A stretch of DNA of 64,000 nucleotides from Pseudonocardia hierapolitana. Its GTDB lineage: Bacteria; Actinomycetota; Actinomycetes; Mycobacteriales; Pseudonocardiaceae. Shown here piece after piece: positions 7,412 through 16,119 of the stretch (its first letter is position 1; each line of letters begins with the position of its first letter). The stretch is taken from positions 7,502,001 through 7,566,000 of the forward strand of contig NZ_VIWU01000001.1 in NCBI RefSeq assembly GCF_007994075.1. Direction: 5' to 3'. The position numbers were made by a program, and so were the translations under genes. Under the pieces are notes generated by a model. The model saw only the letters and a list, made by a program, of their open reading frames with translations, had not been told where the DNA came from and did no database searches.

Positions 7412-8871
7412 GAGTTCCCCTGGCGCTGGTGCAGCATCGCGGCCGCCTCGGCGCGCAGCCGGTCCCACAGTTGGTCGACGTGCTCGGGACCGGTGGTGAC
7501 CGCACCGATCGCCACCCGGATCACGTAGCGCCCGCCTGCCACGGTGTGGGTGAGGAACGCCGTGCCAGAGGCGTTGACCCGGGTGAGCACCTCACGGGAC
7601 GCCGCGTCGTCGGCGTCCGGCCCGGCGCCGGTGACCACGCGCAGGCAGACCAGTGCGAGCGACGGCTCGGCGGCCAGCTCGAACGCCGGGTCGGCACGCA
7701 CCCGGTCAGCGAGCTTCGCGGCGAGCGCGACGTGCTCGCGGATGTGGGACCGCAGCCCGGACAGACCCGTGCCGTGCACCACCGCCCACAGCTTGAGCGC
7801 CCGGAACCGGCGCCCCAATGGCACCTGCCAGTCCCGGTAATCGACCACGGTCCCCGACTCGGAGGCGGTGTTGCGCAGGTACTCCGGCGTGATCGACAGC
7901 GCTGCCGGGAGCGCGGCACCGTCGCGCACCCACAGCAGCGAGGCGTCGAAAGCGGTGAGCAGCCACTTGTGCGGGTTCGTGGAGAGCGAGTCGGCCAGCT
8001 CGACGCCGTCGAGGAGGTGCCGGAACTCGGGGCACAGCGCGGCCACCCCGGCCCACGCCGCGTCGACGTGCACCCACACCCCGTGCTCGCGCGCGACCTC
8101 GGCGACCTGGCGCACGGGGTCGATCGCGCCGGTGCCGGTGGTGCCGACGGTCGGGCAGACGAGCACCGGCCGCAGCCCGGCCGCGGCGTCGGCCGCGAGG
8201 GCCGCTGCGAGCGCGTCCGGGTCCATACCGAGCGATCCCGGCGCGGCGTCGACGACGCGCAGAGACCGGGCGCCGAGACCTGCGACGCGCACCGCCTTGG
8301 CCAGCGAGGAATGGGTCTCGGCCGTGACGTAGACGCGCTCGTCGCCGCCCACCCCGGTCTCCCGCCACCGGGGCTCGGCCCGGTGCAGCGCCGCGAGCAG
8401 CGCGACCAGCGCCCCGGACGAGGCCGAGTCCTGGATGCAGCCACCCCCGCGGCCTGCGAACGTGAACGCCGGGTCCAGGCCCAGCGCGGCGGCGAACGCG
8501 TCCAGCAGGACCTGCTCCACCTCGGTGGCGGCGGGCGAGGTGGACCACAGCATCCCCTGCGCCCCCAGCGCGCCCGACAGCATGTCGCCGAGCAGGGAGT
8601 GCAGGGACGCGTTCGCGGGGAAGTAGCCGAAGAACCGCGGGTGCTGCCAGAGCGTGCTCGCCGGCACCACGACCCGGTCGACGGTGTCGAGCAGCGCGTC
8701 GAGCGGGGCGGGGTCCTCGGGCAGCTCTGCCGGCAGCCGGGCGCGCACCCAGCCCGGGTCGACCCCCGGTTGCACGGGCAGCGCGTCGAGCCCGGCGCGA
8801 TGGTCGGCGATCCAGTCGACGACGGCGTGGCCGAGCCGGCGGAACTCCTCCGGGTCGAGATCGACGGTCAT
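7381..8871 (-). CDS. PLP-dependent group II (aromatic L-amino acid) decarboxylase
   Basis: The 496-aa protein matches group II decarboxylases (DOPA/tryptophan/tyrosine decarboxylase type) in length and layout. The cofactor Lys is in STNPHKWL (K302) and the PLP-binding Asp/Ala segment is HVDAAWAG. The expected product is an aryl amine plus CO2, but the substrate is not clear from sequence. It is divergent from an MFS transporter 77 bp away, which could move the amino acid or amine. The C-terminal 10 residues overlap the convergent membrane-protein gene. Confidence 0.87.
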   Translation of the reverse strand: MTVDLDPEEFRRLGHAVVDWIADHRAGLDALPVQPGVDPGWVRARLPAELPEDPAPLDALLDTVDRVVVPASTLWQHPRFFGYFPANASLHSLLGDMLSGALGAQGMLWSTSPAATEVEQVLLDAFAAALGLDPAFTFAGRGGGCIQDSASSGALVALLAALHRAEPRWRETGVGGDERVYVTAETHSSLAKAVRVAGLGARSLRVVDAAPGSLGMDPDALAAALAADAAAGLRPVLVCPTVGTTGTGAIDPVRQVAEVAREHGVWVHVDAAWAGVAALCPEFRHLLDGVELADSLSTNPHKWLLTAFDASLLWVRDGAALPAALSITPEYLRNTASESGTVVDYRDWQVPLGRRFRALKLWAVVHGTGLSGLRSHIREHVALAAKLADRVRADPAFELAAEPSLALVCLRVVTGAGPDADDAASREVLTRVNASGTAFLTHTVAGGRYVIRVAIGAVTTGPEHVDQLWDRLRAEAAAMLHQRQGNSQPGSPRHLR

Positions 8872-8948
8872 ACAGCCACGCTAATGAGTGGCAAGACTCA
8901 CGTGCAGCACCGGCAGCGGATCGGGCGCTCGCGGCGCATGGTCGGACG

Positions 8949-10160
8949 GTGACTGGCGAGACCGGCGCGACGACGGGCCGAAGCGGCGAGCGGACCCGGC
9001 TGCGCCTGCTGCAGCTGACCGGGTTGACCAGCAGCTGTGACCGCTTCTCCCTCGCGCCGCTGATCGTGGTCATCGCCATCGACATGCGGGCGCCGCTCGT
9101 GGCCGTGATCGCCGTGGCGAGCGCGTACTACCTCGCCTACGGCCTGATGCAGCCCGTGTGGGGGCTGGTGAGCGACCGCATCGGGCGCGTGCGCGTCATG
9201 CGGATCGCGCTGCTGGGAGCCGCCCTGGCGGGCGTCGTGTCGGCCGTCGCCCCGAACCTGCTGGTCCTGGGCATCTCCCGCACCGTTGCGGCGGGCTTCG
9301 TGGCTGCGCTGATCCCGGCCACGCTGGTGTACGTCGGCGACATGTGGCCCTCGCAGGTGCGGCAGCGCCCCCTCGCGGAGGTCCTCACGGCGTCGTCGCT
9401 CGGCACGGCGCTCGCCACGGCGGGGGCGGGACTGGCCGCTGAGCTGGTCGGCTGGCGGGCCGTGCCGGCCGCCACCGGTGTGGCCGCAGCCGTGCTGTGG
9501 GTGGCCTTGCGCCGGCTGCCCGAGCCGGAGCACGAGCCGGCGACCGGAAACCCGATGCGTTCCCTCGCCGCCGTCGTGCGTCACCGCTGGGCGCAGGCCG
9601 TGCTCCTGCTCGTGCTCGTCGAAGGCGCCGTCGTGCTGGGCGTGGTGACCTACCTGGCGCCCGCGGTGCAGGCGCTGGGTGCGTCGGCAGCCGTCGCCGG
9701 CCTGGTCGCGGCGTCGTTCGGGGCCGGCGCCGTCGTCCTGTCGCGCGTGGTGCGGCTCCTCGTCGGGCGCCTGTCGGCGCCCGGGCTCGCCGCGGTCGGC
9801 GCGGTCATGCTCGTCGGAGGCTGGGCAGTGCCCGCGCTGAGCGTCTCGCTCCCCACGGTCGCCGTCGCCGGGGCACTGGTGGGCGGGTCGTGGGCGTTCC
9901 TGCACACGACCCTGCAGAGCTGGGCCACCGAGGTCGTGCCGGGGGAGCGGGCGACGATGATCGCGCTCTTCGCGGCCCTGCTGTTCCTGGGCGGCTCGGT
10001 GGGCACGGCGCTGTTGGCCCCGCTCGCCGATGCGGCCGCGTTCGACACGGTGTTCCGGGTCGCGTTGACCGTCTCCGTGCCGCTGGCGATCGCCGCCGTG
10101 CTCGCCCGCCGCCGTTACGGCGACCGGGGGACGGTCGGTCCGGCCCCCGCCGCCGACTGA
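8949..10160 (+). CDS. MFS transporter, 12-helix
   Basis: This 403-aa protein has about 12 predicted helices and the MFS loop signature GLVSDRIGRVRVMRI after helix 2. It fits the DHA1-like sugar/drug porter group; the substrate is unknown. GTG at 8949 gives a short hydrophilic N-terminus before helix 1. The 77-bp gap to the divergent decarboxylase holds a short inverted repeat, TGAGT/ACTCA (8885-8889 and 8896-8900), a possible regulator site shared by both genes. Confidence 0.88.
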   Translation: MTGETGATTGRSGERTRLRLLQLTGLTSSCDRFSLAPLIVVIAIDMRAPLVAVIAVASAYYLAYGLMQPVWGLVSDRIGRVRVMRIALLGAALAGVVSAVAPNLLVLGISRTVAAGFVAALIPATLVYVGDMWPSQVRQRPLAEVLTASSLGTALATAGAGLAAELVGWRAVPAATGVAAAVLWVALRRLPEPEHEPATGNPMRSLAAVVRHRWAQAVLLLVLVEGAVVLGVVTYLAPAVQALGASAAVAGLVAASFGAGAVVLSRVVRLLVGRLSAPGLAAVGAVMLVGGWAVPALSVSLPTVAVAGALVGGSWAFLHTTLQSWATEVVPGERATMIALFAALLFLGGSVGTALLAPLADAAAFDTVFRVALTVSVPLAIAAVLARRRYGDRGTVGPAPAAD

Positions 10161-10229
10161 CGGTGGTACGGCGACCGACGATGGTATGACAGGGCCTGTC
10201 GATCACGAACGACACGAGAGGCGGGAGCT

Positions 10230-11021
10230 GTGGACATCACGAACGGGGTTGCGCTGGTGACCGGTGGGGCCTCCGGTCTCGGTCTCGCCACGGTGAAGGC
10301 GTTGCGTGCGGCGGGCGCGCGGGTGGTGATCCTGGACCTGCCGACCTCGGCAGGCGCCGAGCGCGCCACCGAGCTGGGCGACGGGGCGCGCTTCGCCCCG
10401 GGAGACGTCCGCAGCGAGGCCGACGTGGCCGCTGCCCTGGACGTCGCCGAGGAGCTCGGGCCGCTGCGGGTGGCGGTGAACTGCGCAGGCATCGGCACCG
10501 CCCATCGGACGGTCGGCCGCGCGGGCGCGTTCCCGCTCGCCGACTTCACGCGCGTGATCGAGATCAACCTGATCGGCACGTTCAACGTGATCCGGATGGC
10601 CGCCGAGCGGATGATGCGCCTCGACCCGATCGGCAGCACGAACGGCACGAACGGCTCGAACGGCGAGGAGCGGGGCGTGATCGTCAACACCGCGTCGGTG
10701 GCGGCGTTCGACGGCCAGATCGGCCAGGCGGCCTATTCCGCGTCGAAGGGCGGCGTGGTCGGGATGACCCTTCCGATCGCGCGTGATCTCGCGAGTGCCC
10801 GGATCCGCGTGATGACGATCGCCCCGGGGTTGTTCGACACGCCGTTGCTCGCGGGGGCGTCGGACGAGGTGCGTGCCTCGCTCGGCGCGCAGGTTCCGCA
10901 CCCCGCCCGACTGGGGGATCCCGCGGAGTACGCGGCGCTCGTGGCGCACATCGTTGCCAATCCGATGCTCAACGGGGAGGTCATCCGGCTCGACGGCGCA
11001 ATCCGGATGGCGCCGCGCTGA
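10230..11021 (+). CDS. SDR-family oxidoreductase (HSD10/3-hydroxyacyl-CoA dehydrogenase-like)
   Basis: This 263-aa short-chain dehydrogenase has the NAD-binding motif TGGASGLG (residues 11-18), the NAG-type motif NCAGIG, the catalytic Ser156, and YSASK with Tyr169 and Lys173. The [21 protein letters not shown] segment and the FDTPLL loop are typical of 17-beta-HSD10-like 3-hydroxyacyl-CoA dehydrogenases. GTG at 10230 follows GGGAG. A slippery 9-bp repeat inserts TNGTNGSNG at residues 137-145, just before the catalytic strand. An acyl-CoA ligase lies 1.8 kb away but not in the same operon. Confidence 0.88.
   Translation: MDITNGVALVTGGASGLGLATVKALRAAGARVVILDLPTSAGAERATELGDGARFAPGDVRSEADVAAALDVAEELGPLRVAVNCAGIGTAHRTVGRAGAFPLADFTRVIEINLIGTFNVIRMAAERMMRLDPIGSTNGTNGSNGEERGVIVNTASVAAFDGQIGQAAYSASKGGVVGMTLPIARDLASARIRVMTIAPGLFDTPLLAGASDEVRASLGAQVPHPARLGDPAEYAALVAHIVANPMLNGEVIRLDGAIRMAPR
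10638..10664 (+). repeat. 9-bp coding tandem repeat in SDR gene
   Basis: ACGAACGGC twice then TCGAACGGC encode TNG-TNG-SNG, an in-frame expansion in a surface loop of the dehydrogenase. Confidence 0.85.
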
Positions 11022-11038
11022 ACGGGCCGCGCGGAAAC

Positions 11039-11374
11039 TCAGTGTGCCTTGTGGTAGGCCTCGAGCACGTTGGACGGGATGCGGCCCCGCTCCGAGATCT
11101 TCAGGCCCTGCTGCTGGGCCCAATCCCGAATGGCCTGGTTCTGCTCGCGGTCGGTGCTGGGCCGCGACGTGGCGACGGCGCCACCCGAACGGCGGCGTCC
11201 ACTCGTGCGACGAGCTGCGGAAATGAAGGGCGCGAGGGCGTCGCGCAATCTGGCGCTATTGGCCGAGGAGAGGTCGATCTCGTAGGACTTGCCCTCGAAC
11301 GCGAACTCGACCTGCTCGTCGGCGACGCTGCCGTCCAGGTCGTCGACCAGGGTGACGGTCGTCTGCTTGGCCAC
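11039..11374 (-). CDS. lsr2: Lsr2 nucleoid-associated protein
   Basis: The 111-aa product is a full-length Lsr2. The N-terminal dimerisation domain starts MAKQTTVTLVDDLDGS, and the C-terminal DNA-binding domain contains the AT-hook-like RGR (residues 96-98) before IPSNVLEAYHKAH. Lsr2 bridges and silences AT-rich, often foreign, DNA in actinobacteria. GTG at 11374 is supported by GAAAGG 7 nt upstream and by the conserved protein start. The gene is monocistronic. Confidence 0.95.
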   Translation of the reverse strand: MAKQTTVTLVDDLDGSVADEQVEFAFEGKSYEIDLSSANSARLRDALAPFISAARRTSGRRRSGGAVATSRPSTDREQNQAIRDWAQQQGLKISERGRIPSNVLEAYHKAH

Positions 11375-11563
11375 TGTGCTGCCTTTCAGAACTGCTCCGG
11401 GTACGCCGGACAACCCGCAGGGCGGGCATCCGGCGCTGGAGAACGGTGGGAACTGATTTCGGATGGATGATAAAGGAGTCAGGTGCGCATTGTCGATCCG
11501 GGTCCGAACCATGGGCGTGGACACCACCGGAATGGATCGCGCTCGGCCGGAAAGGGGGGTCCG

Positions 11564-12223
11564 TCAGGACGCGGCCGGAGGCGGAGGCAGCTTCACGGCG
11601 ATCTCACCGCCGAGGCGGAACCCGGGTGCGAGGTCGAGATCGTCGCCGCTCCAGAACCGTCCCGGGTCATACCAGTCCGGGCTGCGGTCCGACGCCAATA
11701 GCCCCATCTGCTGGTAGGTGAGGGCGACGACCTCCGCGCAGTAGGCGCTCTCCGAACCGGCTTCGGCCGGGGATCTGCGCCTGCGCAATGCGGTCGGCAG
11801 CCGGCCGCGCAGCCATCGGCCCGCCAGGCGGGCCGTGGAGGGGAACGGGGTGCCGTCCAGCCGGGCGACCGCCCGCAGCGCGCCGTCCTCGTGCGCGCGC
11901 CCGACGGGCCCCTCCAGCTGGCGTAGCCAGGCCCGCTGCCCGTAGCGGTGGCCCCACTGCAGTACCGCGTCGCGCAGATCGTGCAGCTGCACGCCGCGGT
12001 GGCGGGTGCCCGTCCAGAGGTCGGGGAGCGCGCGGCCGAGCTCGGCGTGCCACATCAGCGGCGGGAGATCGTCCAGGACGAGGGCCATCCCGACGTGGTT
12101 CACGGGGGCGTTGGTGAGGCCGCGGATGGCGCGGTCGGCGCCGGACGAACCGCGGAAGAGCCAGATGTCGCCGGTGCGCACCAGCTCGCACGCCTGGTCC
12201 AGGCCGATCGGGGCGACCGCCAC
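11564..12223 (-). CDS. YiiX/YebB-like permuted papain-fold amidase (C92-type)
   Basis: This 219-aa protein has the order of a circularly permuted NlpC/P60 fold: a GDIWLFRG start, a catalytic His in NHVGMAL near the N-terminus, and a catalytic Cys in ESAYCAEVVALTYQ in the C-terminal third. Relatives cleave amide or thioester bonds in lipids or peptides; the substrate here is unknown. There is no signal peptide, so it is probably cytoplasmic or membrane-associated. The GTG start at 12223 is the first codon before the conserved VAPIGLDQACELVRTGDI. Confidence 0.75.
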   Translation of the reverse strand: MAVAPIGLDQACELVRTGDIWLFRGSSGADRAIRGLTNAPVNHVGMALVLDDLPPLMWHAELGRALPDLWTGTRHRGVQLHDLRDAVLQWGHRYGQRAWLRQLEGPVGRAHEDGALRAVARLDGTPFPSTARLAGRWLRGRLPTALRRRRSPAEAGSESAYCAEVVALTYQQMGLLASDRSPDWYDPGRFWSGDDLDLAPGFRLGGEIAVKLPPPPAAS

Positions 12224-12410
12224 GGCCGTAGGTTAGTGTCCCGCGCCGGGAGCCCACCACGTACCTCGACGGCCCAGCTTCCCGCTGGGCGCACCGGCGC
12301 ACCGGCGCACCGGCCGAGTACGCCCGGTACGAGGCCGGTCCGCCGGCACACCCATCGGAACTGGATCCGCCGATCTACGCACCGGACTCCCGGCGCGGGA
12401 CACTGGTCAG

Positions 12411-12578
12411 ATGCGCTTGTGGAAGCTGCTCGGGCTCGCCGGGCTGGCCGGGGTCGCGGCCACCGGTGTCGTCATCGCGCGGAACCAGCGGCAGCGGCGG
12501 GCGTACACGCCGGAGGAGATCCGGGCGCGGCTGCACGAGCGGGTCGCCGCTCTGGAGGAGGCGCCTCCGCCGCGCTGA
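12411..12578 (+). CDS. Small membrane-anchored protein
   Basis: The 55-aa product starts MRLWKLLGLAGLAGVAATGV, one hydrophobic helix, then a basic turn and an amphipathic tail (YTPEEIRARLHERVAALEEA). This short helix-plus-coil form is common in actinobacteria and of unknown function. ATG at 12411 is the natural start. It overlaps, on the other strand, a second small reading frame (12472-12675), so at least one of the two may need revision. Confidence 0.65.
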   Translation: MRLWKLLGLAGLAGVAATGVVIARNQRQRRAYTPEEIRARLHERVAALEEAPPPR

Positions 12579-12675
12579 CCTGCGCGGGCGGGCAGACCCA
12601 GCCGCAGCTCGTGTGGTCCCAGTAGCAGCGGCGGTCGTGCCGGTGCCAGGGCTCGGCGGGGAAGTCGATGCTCAT
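12472..12675 (-). CDS. Small Cys/Trp-rich hypothetical protein
   Basis: The 67-aa frame begins MSIDFPAEPWHRHDRRCYWD and continues HTSCGWVCPPAQ. The Cys and Trp pattern (C-x-W-D-x3-C-x-W-x-C) suggests a tiny metal-binding or redox motif. GAAGGACC 5-10 nt before ATG 12675 supports translation. The second half is Pro/Ala-rich and lies opposite the 55-aa gene 12411-12578, so its C-terminus looks like antisense of that gene. The N-terminal part is the more credible. Confidence 0.4.
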   Translation of the reverse strand: MSIDFPAEPWHRHDRRCYWDHTSCGWVCPPAQVSAAEAPPPERRPARAAAPGSPPACTPAAAAGSAR

Positions 12676-12828
12676 GGTCGGTCCTTCTCGACGGCGGGAG
12701 GCCTGCCGCACCTGCCCCCGTGCTCGGCCGGGGCGGGACGGGCGTTACGGCTCGGGAGGAGCCGCGGCGACCGGTGCCTGATACGCGCGCGGGAGGCACC
12801 GTCGCGCCCGGCGGGAGATAGTGATCGG

Positions 12829-14367
12829 GTGGACCTGTCGTTCGAGCCGCTGACGCCGGTGTCGTTCCTCGATCGGGCCGCTGCCGCCCACGGCGACCGG
12901 ATCGCCGTCGTCGACGGGGACCGTCGCTACAGCTACGCGCAGCTGCACGATCGGTGCCGGCGCCTCGCGGGGGCGCTGGCCCCGCTCGCCGGGGGTCGTC
13001 CGGTGGCGGTGCTGGCGCCGAACACCCACGTGCTCCTCGAGGCGCACTTCGGCGTGCCGTGGGCCGGTGTGCCACTGGTCGCGATCAACACCCGGCTGGC
13101 GGCGGCGGAGGTGGCCTACATCCTGGAGCACTCGCAGGCCGCTGTGCTGGTGCACGATCCGGGGTTCGACGCGCTGGTGGCGGATGCCGTGTCGGGGCTG
13201 GCCGAGCCGCCGGTGCTCGTGCGGGTGGGGGAGCGGTACGAGGAGCTGCTCGCCGCTTCGACGCCGCAGGCGGTCGCACCGGCCGACGAGCGCGGGCTGC
13301 TCTCGGTCAACTACACGTCCGGGACGACGGGGCGGCCCAAGGGCGTGATGTACCACCACCGCGGCGCCTACCTGCAGGCACTGGCCATGGCCGCGCACAC
13401 GGGCCTGTCGCCGTCGGCGGTGCACCTGTGGACGTTGCCGATGTTCCACTGCAACGGCTGGTGCTTCCCGTGGGCCGTCACCGCGGCGGCCGGGACCCAC
13501 GTGTGCCTGCCGAAGGTGGAGCCGGAGGAGGTCTGGCGGCTCCTCCGCGAGGAGGGCGTCACCCACCTGGAGGGCGCACCGACCGTGCTGTCGATGATCG
13601 CCTACGCCGCGGCGGCCGCGACGCTGGAGCGCACGGTCCGCGTGGCCACCGGCGGGGCGCCGCCGACGCCCGCGATCCTGCGCCGGATGGGCGAGCTGGG
13701 GTTCGACGTCACGCACCTCTACGGGCTCACCGAGACGTTCGGCCCGGTGATGATCTGCGACTGGCGGCCGGAGTGGAACGGCCTCGACGCCGACGAGCAG
13801 GCGCGGCTCAAGGCCCGCCAGGGCGTCGGGAACATGATCTCCTGCCGGGCCCGCGTCGTCGGGCCGGACGGTGCGGACGTCCCGGCCGACGGCGCGACGA
13901 TCGGTGAGATCGCGCTGCGCGGCAACAACGTGATGCTGGGCTACCTGCACGACCCGGACGCGACGGCCGCCGCGGCCCCCGACGGCTGGTTCCGCACCGG
14001 CGACCTCGGTGTCCTGCACCCCGACGGCTACGTGGAGCTGCGCGACCGCAGCAAGGACGTGATCATCTCCGGTGGTGAGAACATCGCGAGCGTCGAGGTC
14101 GAGCAGGTGCTCGCCGACCACCCCGCCGTGCTGGAGGCGGCCGTGGTGGCCGCCCCCGACGAGCGGTGGGGCGAGGTGCCGGTCGCGTACGTGACCCTGC
14201 ACGAGGGCGCGAGCGCCACCGCGGAGGAGCTGCAGGAGCACGTCCGTGGGCGGTTGGCGCGGTTCAAGGCACCCAAGCAGGTCGTGTTCGGCCCGCTGCC
14301 GAAGACCTCGACGGGCAAGATCCAGAAGTACGTGCTGCGTCAGCGCCTCGAGGGCACCAGCGGGTAG
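12829..14367 (+). CDS. Acyl-CoA synthetase (AMP-forming, FadD/DmdB-like)
   Basis: This 512-aa adenylating enzyme has the P-loop YTSGTTGRPKG (from residue 162), the A5 motif YGLTET, the A7 motif GWFRTGDLG, the hinge RDRSKDVIISGGENI, and the C-terminal catalytic Lys in KTSTGKIQK. It activates a carboxylic acid to an acyl-AMP and then an acyl-CoA. The YHHRGAYLQALA and FHCNGWCFPW segments are typical of medium-chain and 3-methylmercaptopropionyl-CoA-ligase-like members; the actual acid is unknown. GTG at 12829 begins the conserved N-terminus. It overlaps the convergent DUF899 gene by 28 bp. Confidence 0.9.
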   Translation: MDLSFEPLTPVSFLDRAAAAHGDRIAVVDGDRRYSYAQLHDRCRRLAGALAPLAGGRPVAVLAPNTHVLLEAHFGVPWAGVPLVAINTRLAAAEVAYILEHSQAAVLVHDPGFDALVADAVSGLAEPPVLVRVGERYEELLAASTPQAVAPADERGLLSVNYTSGTTGRPKGVMYHHRGAYLQALAMAAHTGLSPSAVHLWTLPMFHCNGWCFPWAVTAAAGTHVCLPKVEPEEVWRLLREEGVTHLEGAPTVLSMIAYAAAAATLERTVRVATGGAPPTPAILRRMGELGFDVTHLYGLTETFGPVMICDWRPEWNGLDADEQARLKARQGVGNMISCRARVVGPDGADVPADGATIGEIALRGNNVMLGYLHDPDATAAAAPDGWFRTGDLGVLHPDGYVELRDRSKDVIISGGENIASVEVEQVLADHPAVLEAAVVAAPDERWGEVPVAYVTLHEGASATAEELQEHVRGRLARFKAPKQVVFGPLPKTSTGKIQKYVLRQRLEGTSG

Positions 14368-15092
14368 GTGTTGTCCGGATCCTGGTCGCCGCGGCCGGAC
14401 GGCAGCAGGTCGAACAGGTTCCAGACCGGGCTCATCAGGTCCATCCCGCGCATCGACCCGTCCGGGAAGTCGGCGGGCTGCGTGGTGACGTGCCGGATGC
14501 GACCCCCGGTGTCCTGGGTGTGCACGCTGAACGCCGGGAACAGCGCGCCGCGGGATCCGGAGACGCCGAGCTCGTCGAGGAACGTCGTGCCGGCACAGGA
14601 GACCAGCCGCGCCCGCCGCCAACCCCGGCTGCGGGCCCACGCGCGCAGCACGGGCAGCGGCGCGGGCGCCATGACGGCGAAGCCGACGCGCTGCGTGAGA
14701 TGCCGCTCCACCCCGTCCAGGCCGTCGACGAACATCGAGCACGCCGCGCAGGCCTTCGTGTCCTCGGGATGCAGCATGAGGTGGTAGAGCACGAGCTCGT
14801 CGTGCCCGGCGAAGAGCTCCGACAGCCGCACGGCGCGCTCCGGGCCGTCGGCCGACAGGTCGTCGGGGCCCTCGACGAACGTGTGGTCGGGCAGCTCGCC
14901 GCCGGGCGGGAGCGCCCGCCGCTGCGCGGCCACCGCCTCGATCCGGTCGCGCAGCTCCGCCTCGGCCGCCACCAGATCCATCCGCGCCCGGCAGTACTCC
15001 TCGGACGCCGATTCCGGCCACAGCCGCGGCGACTCGCCCTCGACGTGCAGGGTGATGCTCTTGAGCTCGGTCCACCACGGTGCGGACGTCAT
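14340..15092 (-). CDS. DUF899-family thioredoxin-like protein
   Basis: This 250-aa DUF899 protein has the thioredoxin-like core LVLYHLMLHPEDTKACAACSMFVDGLDG, with CAAC in the place of the active-site dithiol, and an N-terminal helical region. The function is not established; its size and fold suggest a redox role in the cytoplasm. ATG at 15092 follows GAGGAAAC and overlaps the ArsR stop as ATGA, so it is the second gene of an ArsR operon and is probably derepressed when ArsR releases DNA. Confidence 0.83.
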   Translation of the reverse strand: MTSAPWWTELKSITLHVEGESPRLWPESASEEYCRARMDLVAAEAELRDRIEAVAAQRRALPPGGELPDHTFVEGPDDLSADGPERAVRLSELFAGHDELVLYHLMLHPEDTKACAACSMFVDGLDGVERHLTQRVGFAVMAPAPLPVLRAWARSRGWRRARLVSCAGTTFLDELGVSGSRGALFPAFSVHTQDTGGRIRHVTTQPADFPDGSMRGMDLMSPVWNLFDLLPSGRGDQDPDNTYPLVPSRR

Positions 15093-15391
15093 GTTTCCTC
15101 CTCGTCGAGAGCCTGCTTCAGGGCGGCGAGCCGCGTGTCCCAGAAGTCGGCGACGAACGCGTGCAACTCCGCGAGTGCCTCGGGGCGGGCCCGGTAGAAG
15201 CGCCGGGTGCCCTCGCGGCGCTCGACGACCAGCCCTGCGCCCCGCAGCACGCGCAGGTGCTGAGAGACCGTGGGCCGCGCGACGTCGGGGAACCGGCCGG
15301 CGATGGCACCCGCCGTGAGCTCCCCGTCGCGCACCAGGCGGAGGATCTCGCGCCTGCGCGGTTCGACGAGGGCTTCGAGAACGGCTTGCAC
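15089..15391 (-). CDS. ArsR-family (winged-helix) regulator
   Basis: This 100-aa regulator has the ArsR fold: LVEPRRREILRLVRDGELTAGAIA, the recognition helix ARPTVSQHLRVLRGAGLV and the wing RREGTRRFYRARPEAL. It lacks the Cys pairs of metal-sensing ArsR proteins, so the signal is probably not a thiophilic metal. It is the first gene of a two-gene operon with the DUF899 protein, a common actinobacterial pairing in which the repressor controls its partner. Confidence 0.88.
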   Translation of the reverse strand: MQAVLEALVEPRRREILRLVRDGELTAGAIAGRFPDVARPTVSQHLRVLRGAGLVVERREGTRRFYRARPEALAELHAFVADFWDTRLAALKQALDEEET

Positions 15392-15496
15392 GGAGGAAGT
15401 GTAGCTCAGTGCCTACGTAGGTGCCAAGCGACGAATACGCTGTGTACTTCGACACCCGGCAAATGGGTAGCCGCCTGCGTCCGGCAGAGTGAAGGG

Positions 15497-15826
15497 GTGG
15501 CTGTCGTCTCCCCGTCCACCGGCGCACTGGCGTTCCGCGTCGTCGCGATCGCCGAGGCGTGCTCGTGGGCCGGCCTGCTGATCGGGATGTTCTTCAAGTA
15601 CGTCGTGGTGTTCGACGACATCGGCGTGAAGGTGTTCGGGCCCGTCCACGGTGCGCTTTTCGTGGCCTACGTGGTCGTCACGCTCGTCGTCGCCCGCACG
15701 TTCCGCTGGCGGTTGCCGGTCACCCTGATCGCGCTGGTCGCGAGCATCCCGCCGCTCGCCACCCTGTGGTTCGAGCGGCGTGCCCACCGCCAGGGCATGC
15801 TCGCCGAGCCGGTGGCCGTTGCCTAG
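15497..15826 (+). CDS. DUF3817 integral membrane protein
   Basis: The 109-aa protein has three hydrophobic helices. ALAFRVVAIAEACSWAGLLIG at the start and the conserved VHGALFVAY segment are hallmarks of the DUF3817 family; function unknown. GTG at 15497 follows GAAGG closely. The stop codon TAG lies inside the left CTAG of a palindromic element (15823-15991), so the natural C-terminus may have been changed by that insertion. Confidence 0.8.
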   Translation: MAVVSPSTGALAFRVVAIAEACSWAGLLIGMFFKYVVVFDDIGVKVFGPVHGALFVAYVVVTLVVARTFRWRLPVTLIALVASIPPLATLWFERRAHRQGMLAEPVAVA

Positions 15827-15991
15827 GAGCACCCTGAACAACTCCGACCTACTGCGCGGCGCCCAGGCGGCGCCCTCGCCGCGTTGGACGATCGCACCGA
15901 TACAACAGCGGTATCGGCCCGATCGTCCGCCTTGCGATGGCACCACCTGGACGCCGCTCGCCACGGCCGGAGTTGTTCAGGACCCTCCTAG
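15823..15991. mobile_element. 169-bp MITE-like palindromic element
   Basis: The 27-bp ends 15823-15849 and 15965-15991 are inverted repeats (23/27), including a perfect 14-bp CCTGAACAACTCCG/CGGAGTTGTTCAGG pair. Both ends carry CTAG, which could be a 4-bp target duplication. A second inner stem (15886-15903 with 15911-15928) makes nearly the whole element foldable into one long hairpin. It encodes no protein. The size and structure fit a miniature inverted-repeat transposable element; the parent transposase is not in the window. The rest of the gap to 16119 (15992-16119) shows only GC-rich low-complexity DNA. Confidence 0.65.
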
Positions 15992-16119
15992 ACACGGCCC
16001 CGTGCCTGCGCCACGAGGGCGGGCCATCCCCACCCGCGGCCGGCCGCCCCCCTCGGGGCCCGGCCGGGGCCGGCCGCCGGGGCCGACGGCCCCTCCGGGC
16101 CCGGGGAGGAAAGCGGGAC

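Noticed and set aside
12745..15078. Minus-strand 777-codon frame opposite the acyl-CoA ligase
   Set aside because: The plus-strand ligase has all adenylation motifs, and the DUF899 gene uses another minus frame with a good start.
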